Shown here in pieces: positions 17,414-26,420 of a DNA stretch of 45,988 bases (positions are counted from its first letter, which is position 1; each line of letters starts with the position of its first letter). The notes under the pieces are model-generated. The model was not told where the DNA came from. It did not search any database and worked only from the letters and a program-made list of their open reading frames with translations. Position numbers and translations under genes: made by a program. The stretch lies in NCBI GenBank assembly GCA_900468625.1, contig UBUL01000014.1:162641-208628 (forward strand). The letters are read 5' to 3'. Source of the DNA: Hyphomicrobiales bacterium (GTDB taxonomy: Bacteria > Pseudomonadota > Alphaproteobacteria > Rhizobiales > Rhizobiaceae).

Positions 17414-18447
17414 GCGGTCCTCCGGGCGCGATAAAGAATGATGGCGAAGGCCGGTGCCCCGAACAGGGCGGTGACGACGCCGATCGGCAGGATCTGCTGG
17501 GGAATGATGACCCGCGAGATGATATCGGCAGCGACCATGAAGATGGCGCCGGCCAAGGCAGCAGCCGGCAGCAGCCGATCGTGGCTGGGGCCCACCACGA
17601 AACGGGCGGCATGCGGGATGACAAGCCCGACAAAGCCGATCGAGCCGACGATACTGACGACGGCTGCGGTCATGAAAGCCGTCATGCCGAGCAGGACGAT
17701 CTGCGCGCGTCTGACGGCGATGCCGAGCGAGGCTGCCGCATCCGTGCCGAAGATGAAGGCGTCGAGCACGCGGACATGCGCCATGCAGACGATAAAGCCG
17801 ATGATGGCGACCGGCCCGGAAAGATAGACATCCGGCCAGCGCACGCCGCTCAGGGAGCCGAGCAGCCAGAACATGACCCCTCTTGCCTGCTCGGCATTGG
17901 CCGAGGTGGTGACGATATAGGAGGTGAGCGCATTGAAGAGCTGCGAACCGGCGACGCCGCATAGAATGATGCGCTCGCTCGTGCCGCCGACGCCGGCGGC
18001 AAGCAGGCCGACGAACAGAAAGGCTGCGACCGCGCCGAGAAAGGCGCCGCCGGAAAGGCCCAGGACTCCGTAGCCGAGCCCGAGGATCATGATGCAGACC
18101 GCTCCGGTCGACGCGCCTGCCGAAATGCCCAGCACATAGGGTTCGGCAAGCGGATTGCGCAGCAATGCCTGCAAAACCACGCCACTCAAGGCGAGCGAGG
18201 CGCCGGTGCTCGCGGCGACGAGCGCCCGGCTCAGCCGATAGTCCCAAACGATGCCTTGATGGATCAGACTGAGTTCGAAACTCGTCCCGAACAGCCGGTT
18301 CGAGACAGCCTTCACGGTCGTCGACAGCGGGATCGAAATCTCGCCGATCGACACCGCAAGGCTGATCATGAAGGCCAGAATGACGACAGCAGCCAAGGCG
18401 AGCGCCAAAAGCGCCCTCCACGTCCGGCGTTCTGCAGCGAGGCTCAT
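17410..18447 (-). CDS. btuC: corrinoid-type ABC importer permease (FecCD family)
   Basis: A 345-aa integral membrane subunit of the FecCD/BtuC family with about ten hydrophobic segments. Typical motifs are visible: YRLSRALVAASTGASLALSG near the start of the core, NPLAEPYVLGISAGAS, and GSIGFVGLVIPHAARF near residue 265, the region that touches the ATPase. It works as a dimer in the inner membrane. It is three bases from the binding-protein gene and overlaps the ATPase gene. The family moves iron-siderophores, haem or B12; the riboswitch points to corrinoids. Confidence 0.88.
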   Translation of the reverse strand: MSLAAERRTWRALLALALAAVVILAFMISLAVSIGEISIPLSTTVKAVSNRLFGTSFELSLIHQGIVWDYRLSRALVAASTGASLALSGVVLQALLRNPLAEPYVLGISAGASTGAVCIMILGLGYGVLGLSGGAFLGAVAAFLFVGLLAAGVGGTSERIILCGVAGSQLFNALTSYIVTTSANAEQARGVMFWLLGSLSGVRWPDVYLSGPVAIIGFIVCMAHVRVLDAFIFGTDAAASLGIAVRRAQIVLLGMTAFMTAAVVSIVGSIGFVGLVIPHAARFVVGPSHDRLLPAAALAGAIFMVAADIISRVIIPQQILPIGVVTALFGAPAFAIILYRARRTA

Positions 18448-18450
18448 ATC

Positions 18451-19467
18451 TTATCGCGCCAGGCCGAAGGACTTGATGCCCTTGGCCAGTATTTCGATGC
18501 CGTCGATGGTGCGGATCGTCGGGTTCATCGACTGCGCATTCATCATGACGAAATGCTTGTCCCTGACGGCATCGAGCCGGCTCGTGACCGGATCTTTCTC
18601 AAGGAAATCGACCTTGACCTTCGGATCGTCGGCCGCATAGCGGCGGCGATCCATGCTGGCGATGACGATCACGGCGGGATTGGCCTGGGCGATCGTCTCC
18701 CATCCGACCAGCGGCCATTCGTCTTCGGTCGTGACGACATTCCTGGCGCCGAGCGTCTTCAGAATATAGGCCGGTGCGCTGTTCTTGCCGGCGATGAAGG
18801 CATCGCCGCTGACCTCCTTGCTGGAGTACCAGAACACGATCGGAAGATCCTTGGCCCTTGCACCTGCAATCGAGGCGACCGCCTGCGCCTCGCGCTTCTT
18901 CAGGTCCGCAATCAATGCATCGCCACGATCCCTGACGTCAAAGATCTGCGCAAGCTCGTCTATTTCCTGATAGACCAGGTCCATCGTGAAAAGCTCCTTG
19001 CGGACGCCGTCGCCCCCATCGGTATTGACCTTGGCGACGCAATCGGTCGGAGCGACGTAGGTATTGATGCCGAGTTCGGAAAACTGCTGGCGGTTGCCGA
19101 CCGAGCCCTGTGCGCCGACATGCCATTCGAATTCGGCGGCGACGAGATCCGGTTCCTTGCCGACAACCGATTCGAAGCTCGGATCGTTGTCGGCAAGCCG
19201 CGGGATCTTGCTGTTGGCTTCAGCATATTGCGGCAGGACCGGGCCGACCCACACGGCCGTCCCGGCGATCTTGTCGGCAAGACCGAGCGAGAAGAGGATT
19301 TCGGTCATGCCCTGCCCGATCGAAACGATCTTTGCAGGCGCTTTCTGGAAGGCAACCTTCTGGCCGCAATTGTTGATGATAAGGGGATACTGTGTTGCGG
19401 CGAAGCTTGTCGCGGCAAACCCGGTCAGCCCAAGTGCAAATGTAACGGTCGTCAAAAAATGGCGCAT
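18451..19467 (-). CDS. btuF: corrinoid-type periplasmic binding protein
   Basis: Periplasmic binding protein of the helical-backbone metal receptor family (PF01497 type), 338 aa from this start. The signal peptide MRHFLTTVTFALGLTGFAA... ends near SFAATQYP. The core opens with KIVSIGQGMTEILFSLGLAD, typical of FepB/BtuF-like proteins. The ATG at 19467 is chosen because it starts a proper signal peptide; an upstream in-frame codon at 19554 would add an unlikely leader. It is the first gene of the operon and follows a cobalamin riboswitch on the same strand. A corrinoid ligand is inferred from that; by sequence alone an iron complex would be equally possible. Confidence 0.85.
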   Translation of the reverse strand: MRHFLTTVTFALGLTGFAATSFAATQYPLIINNCGQKVAFQKAPAKIVSIGQGMTEILFSLGLADKIAGTAVWVGPVLPQYAEANSKIPRLADNDPSFESVVGKEPDLVAAEFEWHVGAQGSVGNRQQFSELGINTYVAPTDCVAKVNTDGGDGVRKELFTMDLVYQEIDELAQIFDVRDRGDALIADLKKREAQAVASIAGARAKDLPIVFWYSSKEVSGDAFIAGKNSAPAYILKTLGARNVVTTEDEWPLVGWETIAQANPAVIVIASMDRRRYAADDPKVKVDFLEKDPVTSRLDAVRDKHFVMMNAQSMNPTIRTIDGIEILAKGIKSFGLAR

Positions 19468-19644
19468 GAAAGATCTCGACAGGACAAGGAAACTGGGCGG
19501 GTCAGCGCGATTGCGCAGACAAAGGCCGCCGCCGGTTGCGAATATCCCAATCAAGGCCGATAGAGGTCGGGTCGTGTCGAAGGCTCAGGTCAATCATTCT
19601 CTGTCCCTTCCGGGCATCCCCGCCCGGCTGATTGGATCGTGATC

Positions 19645-19870
19645 GACGGCAGGTCTCCTGGCTTGCGGATATCTGACAATCATCTGCCTTCCCGCAAGCA
19701 TGCTTGCAGTGGCGCGGCTCGAGGCCCTGAGAGAGATCCAGCAGGCTGGTCGCTCCCGGATGATCGGCAATCCGCTTACAGTTGCGGGGGCAGCCACGGT
19801 CTAGGTCCCTCTTGGGTCGTCCTCACCGTGTTCCCTATTAATCCCTTCGGAGTCTTCCTTGGGGAACCGT
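19645..19870 (-). ncRNA. cobalamin riboswitch
   Basis: On the minus strand the aptamer elements appear in order: GGTTCC near 19868, GGGAACACGGTG (19824-19835), GCTGCCCCCGCAACTGTAAG (within 19772-19794), GCCACTGC (19706-19713) with GGGAAGG after it, and the B12 box AGCCAGGAGACCTGCC (19648-19663). These match the conserved core of the class. It binds adenosylcobalamin or relatives and normally turns off downstream genes when the ligand is plentiful. The operon start lies about 180 bases further on, and that stretch would hold the expression platform. Confidence 0.95.
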
Positions 19871-19877
19871 CGCCTCC

Positions 19878-19906
19878 AGTTATTCCGGACTGACCCTTCC
19901 CGTCAA
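19878..19906 (-). promoter_or_regulatory. promoter of riboswitch-controlled operon
   Basis: On the minus strand a -35 TTGACG (19901-19906) is followed after 16-17 bases by AATAAC/ATAACT (19878-19884). Transcription would begin around 19872, exactly at the 5' edge of the aptamer, which supports the call. Confidence 0.55.
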
Positions 19907-19956
19907 GGACGCTGAACGACAAAGAAGAAGGAGGGCATCATATTCATCGCCGGAGG

Positions 19957-21051
19957 CTATGCGGCCTCCGCCAGTTCCGCACGATTTCGGCCGCCCGCCT
20001 TTGCGCGATAGAGAGCCTTGTCGGCCGCCTCCAGCACGTATTTGAAGTCGGTGGTCGGTTCGAGAGAGCAGGCAATGCCGATGCTGACCGTGACGCGGAT
20101 GGTCTCCTGCCCGAACATTACAATCGCCGCCTCGATATCCTTGCGGATCTTCTCCGCGACGACGACCGCCGCCCTGGTATCGGTATTCGGCAGCAGGACA
20201 ACGATCTCTTCGCCGCCGTAGCGGGCGGCAATGTCGGTCTTGCGAACGGTCTGCCTGATCACATCCGCCAAGCGCGCCAGAACCGTGTCGCCGAAGGAAT
20301 GGCCGTAGCTGTCGTTGATCTTCTTGAAATGATCGATATCGAGCATGATGATCGAAAAGGGGATGCGTCTGGCTCCCGCATCCTTGCTGCAGCGGTCGCC
20401 TTCGCGCTGCAGGACACGGCGATTGGGAAGCTTTGTCAGCGGATCGAGGCTCGCTTCATTCTCGAGCGCGCGCTGGATGCCGATGCGATACTGCTCCCGC
20501 TCCAGCAGGTCCGAGAGAAGGAGGACGCCGAGTATGTTGACGACGGTGACCGGAAGCGTTGCGGTCAGGAAGAGCTCGCGGGCAACCACCCATGGCAGGA
20601 AGACGAGAACGATAATCGAGGTGCAGGTCGCCAGACCGAACAACGACGACCGCCGCCACCCCGTGCCGACCCATTGCCGTGGCAGGAGGCTCAGCACATA
20701 ACCCGCGAATGCAACGACGACTATGCCGGCGATGCCGCCGGCGGCACCCATGCCGCCGACCATGAAACGAAACAGGCTCATCATCGCCGCCGCGACCACG
20801 GTCCCCAGAAAACCGCCGTAGACCGGCGTAAGGACGAGGAGGATGGAACGGCCGTCCTGGATGACGCCGGGCATCCAGCGGATCGGATCGCCCATCGACA
20901 GGATGCCGACCAGCCCAAACAGCAGCCCGACGGCCACGGATTTCAACGCGCCGCGTTCGACGATCCGGATAACCCAGGAATAGGCATAGACAATAATCGC
21001 CACTTGGCCGAGGACGCGTATCAGCGAGACCACATACGTGTCAATTTGCAT
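19957..21051 (-). CDS. membrane diguanylate cyclase (GGDEF)
   Basis: A 364-aa enzyme that would make cyclic di-GMP from two GTP. The first ~190 residues hold about five to six transmembrane segments of 5TMR-LYT type, with PVYGGFLGTVVAA and similar motifs. The C-terminal GGDEF domain has the active-site loop RYGGEEIVVLLP and, five residues before it, RKTD, which fits the RxxD product-inhibition site. The ATG at 21051 is chosen because GGAA lies eight bases before it and the protein then begins at the first membrane region; the frame extends 52 codons further upstream without support. No EAL domain is present, so it should only synthesise the messenger. Confidence 0.92.
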   Translation of the reverse strand: MQIDTYVVSLIRVLGQVAIIVYAYSWVIRIVERGALKSVAVGLLFGLVGILSMGDPIRWMPGVIQDGRSILLVLTPVYGGFLGTVVAAAMMSLFRFMVGGMGAAGGIAGIVVVAFAGYVLSLLPRQWVGTGWRRSSLFGLATCTSIIVLVFLPWVVARELFLTATLPVTVVNILGVLLLSDLLEREQYRIGIQRALENEASLDPLTKLPNRRVLQREGDRCSKDAGARRIPFSIIMLDIDHFKKINDSYGHSFGDTVLARLADVIRQTVRKTDIAARYGGEEIVVLLPNTDTRAAVVVAEKIRKDIEAAIVMFGQETIRVTVSIGIACSLEPTTDFKYVLEAADKALYRAKAGGRNRAELAEAA

Positions 21052-21531
21052 TACTATTTCCAGTTCTCGCGAAAAACCACAACGGATGGCTCGCATCGGC
21101 ATAGCTGACGTCGGCGTGGACCATCGTGCGATCTCTGGAAAACGGCCTCCCAAGCCTCTCGGCCGTCCGTCGCGAAATGATGGTGCTCGAATTGGGGCCG
21201 GGAACAATGAATGTCTTCATAATCGAACTTCGAGATTGATGCGCGCCAATATCGCAGCCTCCAAGATCAGTAGCCGATGGAGGGCTGCGCCCGGTATAGG
21301 GTGGAGAGTATAGAACATCGAAGGAAGCGAACAAAGCAGACGGATAAATGGAGAAGGGGGTAAAACTGTGCAAAAAGGCGAATTACCAAGGTGCTCGCGC
21401 CCTCTTCCTGCCCGATGCCCTCACGCGAAGCCTGATAATCGCTGCTATCTGGAACCCCGCGCGTCGCAGTCAAGAGCGCTCGACGAATTTGGCGCTCCCG
21501 ACGCTCGACGCCGTTCCGACGTCCGCCGCCG
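21052..21531. other. 480-bp intergenic region
   Basis: It lies between the diguanylate cyclase start and the patatin-like gene stop, both on the minus strand. Several short frames overlap here on both strands, but none has a ribosome site or protein character. The promoter of the cyclase gene is expected in the left part. No repeat or RNA was recognised. Confidence 0.4.
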
Positions 21532-22752
21532 CTACCCCAATGCCTTTTTTGGAAACGGCCAGACGGGGGAGACCTGGCGAAGCGGCCCCTTATAATTTGC
21601 CCTGACGCTGCGATCGCAGATCGCGTATCCCCAGTTCACCAGCCTTTCCGACAGGCTTTCTCCGAGATCGCTTAGCCGCGTGGGCGCACTGGCAAGGCTC
21701 GCGACCTCCCTTGCCGAACAAGACAACGCATCTTCAGGCGCAAGTTTGGAAGGGTCCGTGTCGATGCCCCAATAGGCGCCAAGGCGGCCATAGGCCTGGA
21801 TATCGACGAGAACCGCCTCGTTGTTCAGCAAAGCACCGGCCTCGAAGCGGCCGATAAGATCCCGGCGGCGCAGCGCCCGGACCTGATTGTCTGTTACATC
21901 CAGGACCCGGCGAAGCTGGCTGAGCCAATTGCCATAGATGCCGGGATTTCGGGCAAACGGCGCGCCTCCGTCGCTGACGAAGAGGGTCGCAAAGCGCTTT
22001 ACCAATGGTTCGATGCCGTGATTGTCATACACACCGCCATCGGTCAAAAGGACGGCCTTGCGAAAAGCCCCGATCGCATCGACCGGCACCGATGATCCCG
22101 TCGGCCAATTCTGGAAGCTTCCATCCGAGAATTCGAGCGCGAGTGGCGACAGGAATGGAGGAAAGGCCGAGGAGGCAGCCACCGCTTTGGCCAATGGAAT
22201 GTCCGGCCGATCGATCCGGCCGACGATGTAGTCACCCGCATAGGTCTTGCAGAAGCGCCAGAGCACGCCGGTCTGCAGGTTTGTCGCACAGAATACGAAC
22301 TGCGGCCGGTCCGGCAGATCGCGAAGGCTGCGCCCATGAAACAGATGCCTGTCGTAGGAACTTGCGACCTGGTGCGCGGCGGAAGTTCCAGGCAGAAGGC
22401 CGACAAGCGCGGCCATGACGTCGATCCTCGCACGGGCAAAATCGAGCAAAGGACCAATGAAAGCATCGTGCAGATTGGCAAAATCGGCTTTGACCAGATC
22501 CGGCCAGACGCTTGCGAGCCAGGCGGTCGCGATCGAGCCGCCGGAAACGCTGGAAATGCGCTTTGCCTGCTGCAGGAGCCCGAGTTCGGCCAGGCGAAGG
22601 AAGGCGCCTGCGTGAAACAGCATGGCCCGAAACCCGCCGCCGGAAGCCGCGATGCCGATACCCGCCTCGAAGCCGTTGCCGTCCCAGCGGAAATCGGCGG
22701 CTTCCACGACTTTCCTTTCGGCGGAAAGGGGTATCGCATCGGTTTGGCTCAT
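21532..22752 (-). CDS. patatin-like phospholipase
   Basis: A 406-aa lipid acyl hydrolase of the patatin family. The oxyanion motif ASGGGFRAMLFHAG lies near residues 36-49, the nucleophile elbow is SVSGGS near residue 68, and the catalytic Asp is in LLTDGGVYDNHG near residue 237, giving the Ser-Asp dyad. The elbow reads S-x-S-G-G rather than the classical G-x-S-x-G. There is no signal peptide, so it should act in the cytoplasm or on the inner leaflet. The ATG at 22752 has GGAG eight bases upstream; a GTG 33 bases earlier has none. It is the third gene after the phosphatase and the PLD-like gene on the same strand, 53 bp from the latter. Confidence 0.88.
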   Translation of the reverse strand: MSQTDAIPLSAERKVVEAADFRWDGNGFEAGIGIAASGGGFRAMLFHAGAFLRLAELGLLQQAKRISSVSGGSIATAWLASVWPDLVKADFANLHDAFIGPLLDFARARIDVMAALVGLLPGTSAAHQVASSYDRHLFHGRSLRDLPDRPQFVFCATNLQTGVLWRFCKTYAGDYIVGRIDRPDIPLAKAVAASSAFPPFLSPLALEFSDGSFQNWPTGSSVPVDAIGAFRKAVLLTDGGVYDNHGIEPLVKRFATLFVSDGGAPFARNPGIYGNWLSQLRRVLDVTDNQVRALRRRDLIGRFEAGALLNNEAVLVDIQAYGRLGAYWGIDTDPSKLAPEDALSCSAREVASLASAPTRLSDLGESLSERLVNWGYAICDRSVRANYKGPLRQVSPVWPFPKKALG

Positions 22753-22805
22753 GAGCCACGCTCCATTGTCGGTACCGGCAATCACGTCGAAAGGACCGGT
22801 CGATC

Positions 22806-24491
22806 TCAGCGCGAGAACAGAAGGCGATCCTTTGCCGCCTGCGAACCCGTCACATAAAAACGCCGGAACCAGGCATCCTGTCCGGCTGCCGGAGGGCGCG
22901 CGAGCGTCAGGCTGTTGGGCGTGTCCGCACCCTGCATGGCGGAGCGGAAATGAAGATGGTCGAAGATCCGGAGAGCTTCGAGCGCATAGGATGTTGCAAC
23001 GCGCTGATCCTCGATCATGACGAGATTGTCGCCATTATTGCTTTCGCCGCTCGGTGACAGGTTGGACGATCCGGTAAACACCTTGGCAGTCGGCAGGTTG
23101 AAATCCGTCACGACGAATTTGTCGTGCTGATGAATGCCGCTGCCGCCGCTCCATTCGCTCTTGAAGGGTTCCGGCGCATGGCTGGCGAGATAGCTGAAAT
23201 CCACCTGACCGACGGTGCCGTCGGGTTTGCGGATTTCGAGCCCGCCATCCTTGTCGGAAATGCCATAGCTGAAAACATCCTTGCCCATGAGCCGGTCGAC
23301 CGCCTCGCGCACCGGCCCGGAGCGGATCTGGTTGAGAAAGGCGATGGCATAAAAGACCGAGGAAGAGGCCTGATCGATCGCGGCCCCCACGGGGCTCAGC
23401 GAGAGATTGCTCGACTGGTGCGGCGAAAAGCAGAAATGCGCCGAAGGCACGCCCTCCGCCTGCACGAGGCTCCACTTGCTGCCGAGATTATCCTGTTTGA
23501 AGGCATCCAGCCCCTGGAAAGCCAGATCGAAAGCACGGCCGAACAATTTGGCCGCGTCGCTCGAATGAAACACGAGCGCGTTGTTGGCTTGTATGTAGAG
23601 GCCGCGATAGCTGAAGTTGGTGGAACCGAACAACACCTTGACCGGCTGGTCTCCGCGCCGGACGATAAAGACCTTGTTGTGCTGCAGGGTCTTGAAATGC
23701 ATGCGCTTGACGGCATCGGCTCCGGCGGAGGCGGCAAGCCGGGCAGCCGCCTGCGATTCCGCGCTGCCGGCGGGCTTGTGCGGTTTGGAATCGTCTATGA
23801 TGGCGCGAACACGCGTGCCGCAACTCTCCAGCTTGGCGAGAATGTCGCGCTCGTTGAAATCATAGGCAAAGACGTCGATGGAGAGATCCTTATCGTTCGC
23901 CACCTCGTCCAGCAGGCCGAAAATCAGGTCGTAGGCTTCGAAGCCGAGCCATTGATAGACATCGCCGGGCAGCTTCTGAAAGGTCAGGCCCTCGTTGGGA
24001 TCGCTCGGAATGACATCGGGATTGTTGCCGAATTTGTCGGCATAGGCCTGCGAGGAGGCAAAGTTGCGGGTGAAGCCGATATCGAGATAGTCGCTATAGG
24101 TCATGCGGTCGAGCGAGATCGGCAGGTCGGCCACCCGATCGCCGCTCTTGAGCGCGCCCGCAGCGTTCATATGCATCTTCGTCACCCGATAAAGATAGGT
24201 GCCATCCGTCGGATCATAGGGAAAATGCATCCAGCGGAACTTCTGAAAGGGAGCTGCCGTCGACAGGAAGTTCCGAAAGCCGTCGACACCATTGTCTGCG
24301 CTGCCATAGTCGAAATTCAACCGGTTCCTCAACGCAACATAGTCGGTTGAACCCGGGCTCTTCACCTCGATCGCGAACCCTACGAAATCATCCTCTGGAT
24401 CGGCGACGTCCATCCCGATGAGGCACATGCGCTCGCCGCGCCACAATTTGACTGCAAGGCTGCCGGCGGTACCTGTGTTTGCAAAAGCCAT
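22806..24491 (-). CDS. phospholipase D-like (HKD) protein
   Basis: A 561-aa protein with two PLD-type motifs. The first is HNKVFIV near residues 271-277 followed by LFGSTNFS; the second is HDKFVVTD near 456-463 followed by FTGSSNLS. The second is a full HxKx4D, while the first has Arg in place of the Asp. About 200 residues before the first motif form an unrecognised domain. No signal peptide is seen. The ATG at 24491 has GAGGGG seven bases upstream, and a longer frame to 24575 lacks support. The family includes phospholipases, cardiolipin synthases and nucleases, so the substrate is open. Its neighbours, a histidine phosphatase and a patatin-like lipase, favour lipid chemistry. Confidence 0.85.
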   Translation of the reverse strand: MAFANTGTAGSLAVKLWRGERMCLIGMDVADPEDDFVGFAIEVKSPGSTDYVALRNRLNFDYGSADNGVDGFRNFLSTAAPFQKFRWMHFPYDPTDGTYLYRVTKMHMNAAGALKSGDRVADLPISLDRMTYSDYLDIGFTRNFASSQAYADKFGNNPDVIPSDPNEGLTFQKLPGDVYQWLGFEAYDLIFGLLDEVANDKDLSIDVFAYDFNERDILAKLESCGTRVRAIIDDSKPHKPAGSAESQAAARLAASAGADAVKRMHFKTLQHNKVFIVRRGDQPVKVLFGSTNFSYRGLYIQANNALVFHSSDAAKLFGRAFDLAFQGLDAFKQDNLGSKWSLVQAEGVPSAHFCFSPHQSSNLSLSPVGAAIDQASSSVFYAIAFLNQIRSGPVREAVDRLMGKDVFSYGISDKDGGLEIRKPDGTVGQVDFSYLASHAPEPFKSEWSGGSGIHQHDKFVVTDFNLPTAKVFTGSSNLSPSGESNNGDNLVMIEDQRVATSYALEALRIFDHLHFRSAMQGADTPNSLTLARPPAAGQDAWFRRFYVTGSQAAKDRLLFSR

Positions 24492-24575
24492 GTCGGTCCC
24501 CTCGATACGCTTAAGAGAAGGCGGTGCTTGTCTCCCATGCGGGAATGCCGAAGGCGGCAAAGCCTCTATTGTCAA

Positions 24576-25046
24576 TCAGAACGGCTCTGACAGTTGCGAG
24601 ACTTCTGGCCCCTCGCTGAGAAAATCGGTGACAAGAATAAGATTGAAGACGGTCGGCACCCAGGGGTCGGGATAGCTTCCCGCCGGCGCGCCGAGTGCCT
24701 TCATCAGTTTCGGGATGTTGCCGTGATGCCAGCAGATGAGAGCCGTCTTACCGTCGAACTTGGGTCTGGAAAGCAGCGCCTCTGCCAAGGCGGCACAGTC
24801 ATCATCGGCAAATTGCGCATGCACCTCGAGCCCGAGTGCGTCCGCCAGCGGCTGAACGGTCTGCACGGGCCGCTCGCTGCGCTTCGAAACGGCAGCGGCA
24901 AAGATGAAGTCGGGCCGGCCAAAGGTTTGAGGAAACCATGTGACCAGTGCTTTTGCGCGAACTCGCCCGGCTGGGGACAGGTTCGGGTCGCCCTGATCGT
25001 CGGGCTTTTCAGCATGACGCATGATCAGTGCCTTGACGGGCGCCAT
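24576..25046 (-). CDS. histidine phosphatase (SixA-like)
   Basis: A 156-aa phosphatase of the histidine phosphatase superfamily. The phospho-accepting RHxE motif is in LIMRHAEKPDD at residues 7-17, and the second active-site His is in CWHHGNIP near residue 109. Its short length resembles SixA-type phosphohistidine phosphatases more than phosphoglycerate mutases. No export signal is present. A strong ribosome site (GAGGGAGGAA) precedes the ATG. It is the first gene of a three-gene run with the PLD-like and patatin-like genes, separated from the former by 84 bp. The substrate may be a phosphoprotein or a small phosphoester; nothing in the sequence decides this. Confidence 0.88.
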   Translation of the reverse strand: MAPVKALIMRHAEKPDDQGDPNLSPAGRVRAKALVTWFPQTFGRPDFIFAAAVSKRSERPVQTVQPLADALGLEVHAQFADDDCAALAEALLSRPKFDGKTALICWHHGNIPKLMKALGAPAGSYPDPWVPTVFNLILVTDFLSEGPEVSQLSEPF

Positions 25047-25132
25047 CCATTCCTCCCTCGGCTGCCGTCGTGACCCACTGCTACCTGAGAACGAAGTCTA
25101 CGATATTGGTTCCACGAGCGAGGGCAACGGCT

Positions 25133-25162
25133 ATTTTAGTGTTTTGCAAAAGTTTCATACAA
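25133..25162 (-). promoter_or_regulatory. candidate promoter of the phosphatase/PLD/patatin run
   Basis: On the minus strand TTGTAT (25157-25162) and TAAAAT (25133-25138) are separated by 18 bases. They lie about 90 bases before the phosphatase ATG in the only sizeable gap ahead of the three genes. Confidence 0.35.
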
Positions 25163-25252
25163 CATCGCGACAAGGCTGTTTGCGGCTCGACGCCCATGGC
25201 TGAGAACAGTCAAACGGGAGACGACCGCCTTGCTTAGAGCTCGGCTTATGGC

Positions 25253-26260
25253 CTAAATCCGCCGGCAGGAATTGCCTGGAACGAATTTGGGCGTCAGCAC
25301 GAAATCCTGCGGCGGCTCGACGGCGCCTTGGGGATTGGTGATGCGGTGCATCAGGCGCCTTGCGATGATGCCGCCGAGCGCCAAGGTATCCTGAACGACC
25401 ATGGTGATGCGCGGCGTGATGACCGAACTCCATTGCACATTGTCGATCATGGCGAGCGAAATGTCCTCGGGGCAGCGGAAACCCAGCTCCTGCATGGCCT
25501 GCAGCGCCGAGAGCGCCACCGTGTTGTTGGCGCCGAGGATCGCGCTGGGTCGCTCGGGCTGGATCAGCAGGCGCATGGCCGCCTCGTAGCCGGCAGTGCG
25601 CGTGAACTGCCCGTCGACGACGAAATTGGGGTTCACTTCGACGCCGGCATTGGCCATGGTCTCGGCAAAGCCGCGATAGCGCTCCGTTGCCGTGCGCATA
25701 TGGCTGGGACCGGTGATGATGGCGATGCGCCTGTGGCCGAGCTGCAGGAGGTGCTCGGTCAGCATCGCGCCGGCAAGATAGTTGTCCGAGCCGACGAAAT
25801 CGCGCTCTATGCCGGCAACCTTCTGGTCGAAACAGACGATCGGCACGTTCAGGCCGGCAATGAAATCGATGTAGTCCTGGTCGTAGCCCGACGGCGCAAG
25901 CGCCAGACCCGCCGTCTTGAGTCCGATCAGATGCTCGACCATCGCCCGCTCGCGATCCGTCTTGCCGGAAGAATCGGTGACGACGACGAAATGCTGATGG
26001 TCGAGCGCATAATTTTCCAGCTCGCGCCGGATGTCTCCGAAGAACGGATTGCCGACATTGCCGACGACGAAGCCGATCATGCGGCTGCGCCCGCGCGCTA
26101 GACTTTGCGCGAGCGGATCGGCAACGAAGCCGACGGCGGCGATCGCCTGACGGATTCTCTCCAGCGTCTTCTGGCTGACGCGCGCCGGATTGCTTAAAGC
26201 GAGCGACACCGTCGAAACGGACACGTCAGCAAGTTTGGCGACGTCACGAATTGTGGCCAT
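25253..26260 (-). CDS. LacI-family repressor of the fucoside operon
   Basis: A 335-aa LacI/GalR regulator of standard length. The helix-turn-helix is at the N-terminus (TIRDVAKLADVSVSTVSLAL, residues 3-22), with the hinge following near residues 45-60. A periplasmic-binding-protein-like sugar sensor fills the rest (MIGFVVGNVGNPFF, TGPSHMRTATERYRGF). It is divergent from the alpha-L-fucosidase operon, and a perfect 18-bp LacI-type palindrome lies in between, close to the fucosidase promoter. It most likely represses that operon and is released by fucose or a fucoside. That ligand is an inference from the enzyme next door. Confidence 0.92.
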   Translation of the reverse strand: MATIRDVAKLADVSVSTVSLALSNPARVSQKTLERIRQAIAAVGFVADPLAQSLARGRSRMIGFVVGNVGNPFFGDIRRELENYALDHQHFVVVTDSSGKTDRERAMVEHLIGLKTAGLALAPSGYDQDYIDFIAGLNVPIVCFDQKVAGIERDFVGSDNYLAGAMLTEHLLQLGHRRIAIITGPSHMRTATERYRGFAETMANAGVEVNPNFVVDGQFTRTAGYEAAMRLLIQPERPSAILGANNTVALSALQAMQELGFRCPEDISLAMIDNVQWSSVITPRITMVVQDTLALGGIIARRLMHRITNPQGAVEPPQDFVLTPKFVPGNSCRRI

Positions 26261-26389
26261 GAATTTCTCGAACCGCTTCTATCGTCTTTAGCCTTCCAAT
26301 CGAAGGTGCCTCCTTCCATGAATCGCTGTCATAAATCTAACATTTGTCGGCCGTGAAGCAATATGCCGAACGAGATTTCAACAGGGCGC

Positions 26390-26418
26390 TTGACATATAT
26401 GGCGAGTGGATCAATGAT
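26390..26418 (+). promoter_or_regulatory. promoter of the fucosidase operon
   Basis: A perfect -35 TTGACA (26390-26395), a 17-bp spacer and a -10 AATGAT (26413-26418) precede the operator and the GTG start of the fucosidase. The operator begins two bases after the -10, a position where a bound repressor would block RNA polymerase. Confidence 0.65.
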
Positions 26419-26420
26419 TG

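Noticed and set aside
17414..18421. N-terminal extension of the importer ATPase frame across the permease gene
   Set aside because: Same situation: the ATPase domain begins at 17413, and the extension is an out-of-frame reading of the permease.
23124..24350. 408-codon open frame on the plus strand
   Set aside because: Antisense to the PLD-like gene; no ribosome site or domain.
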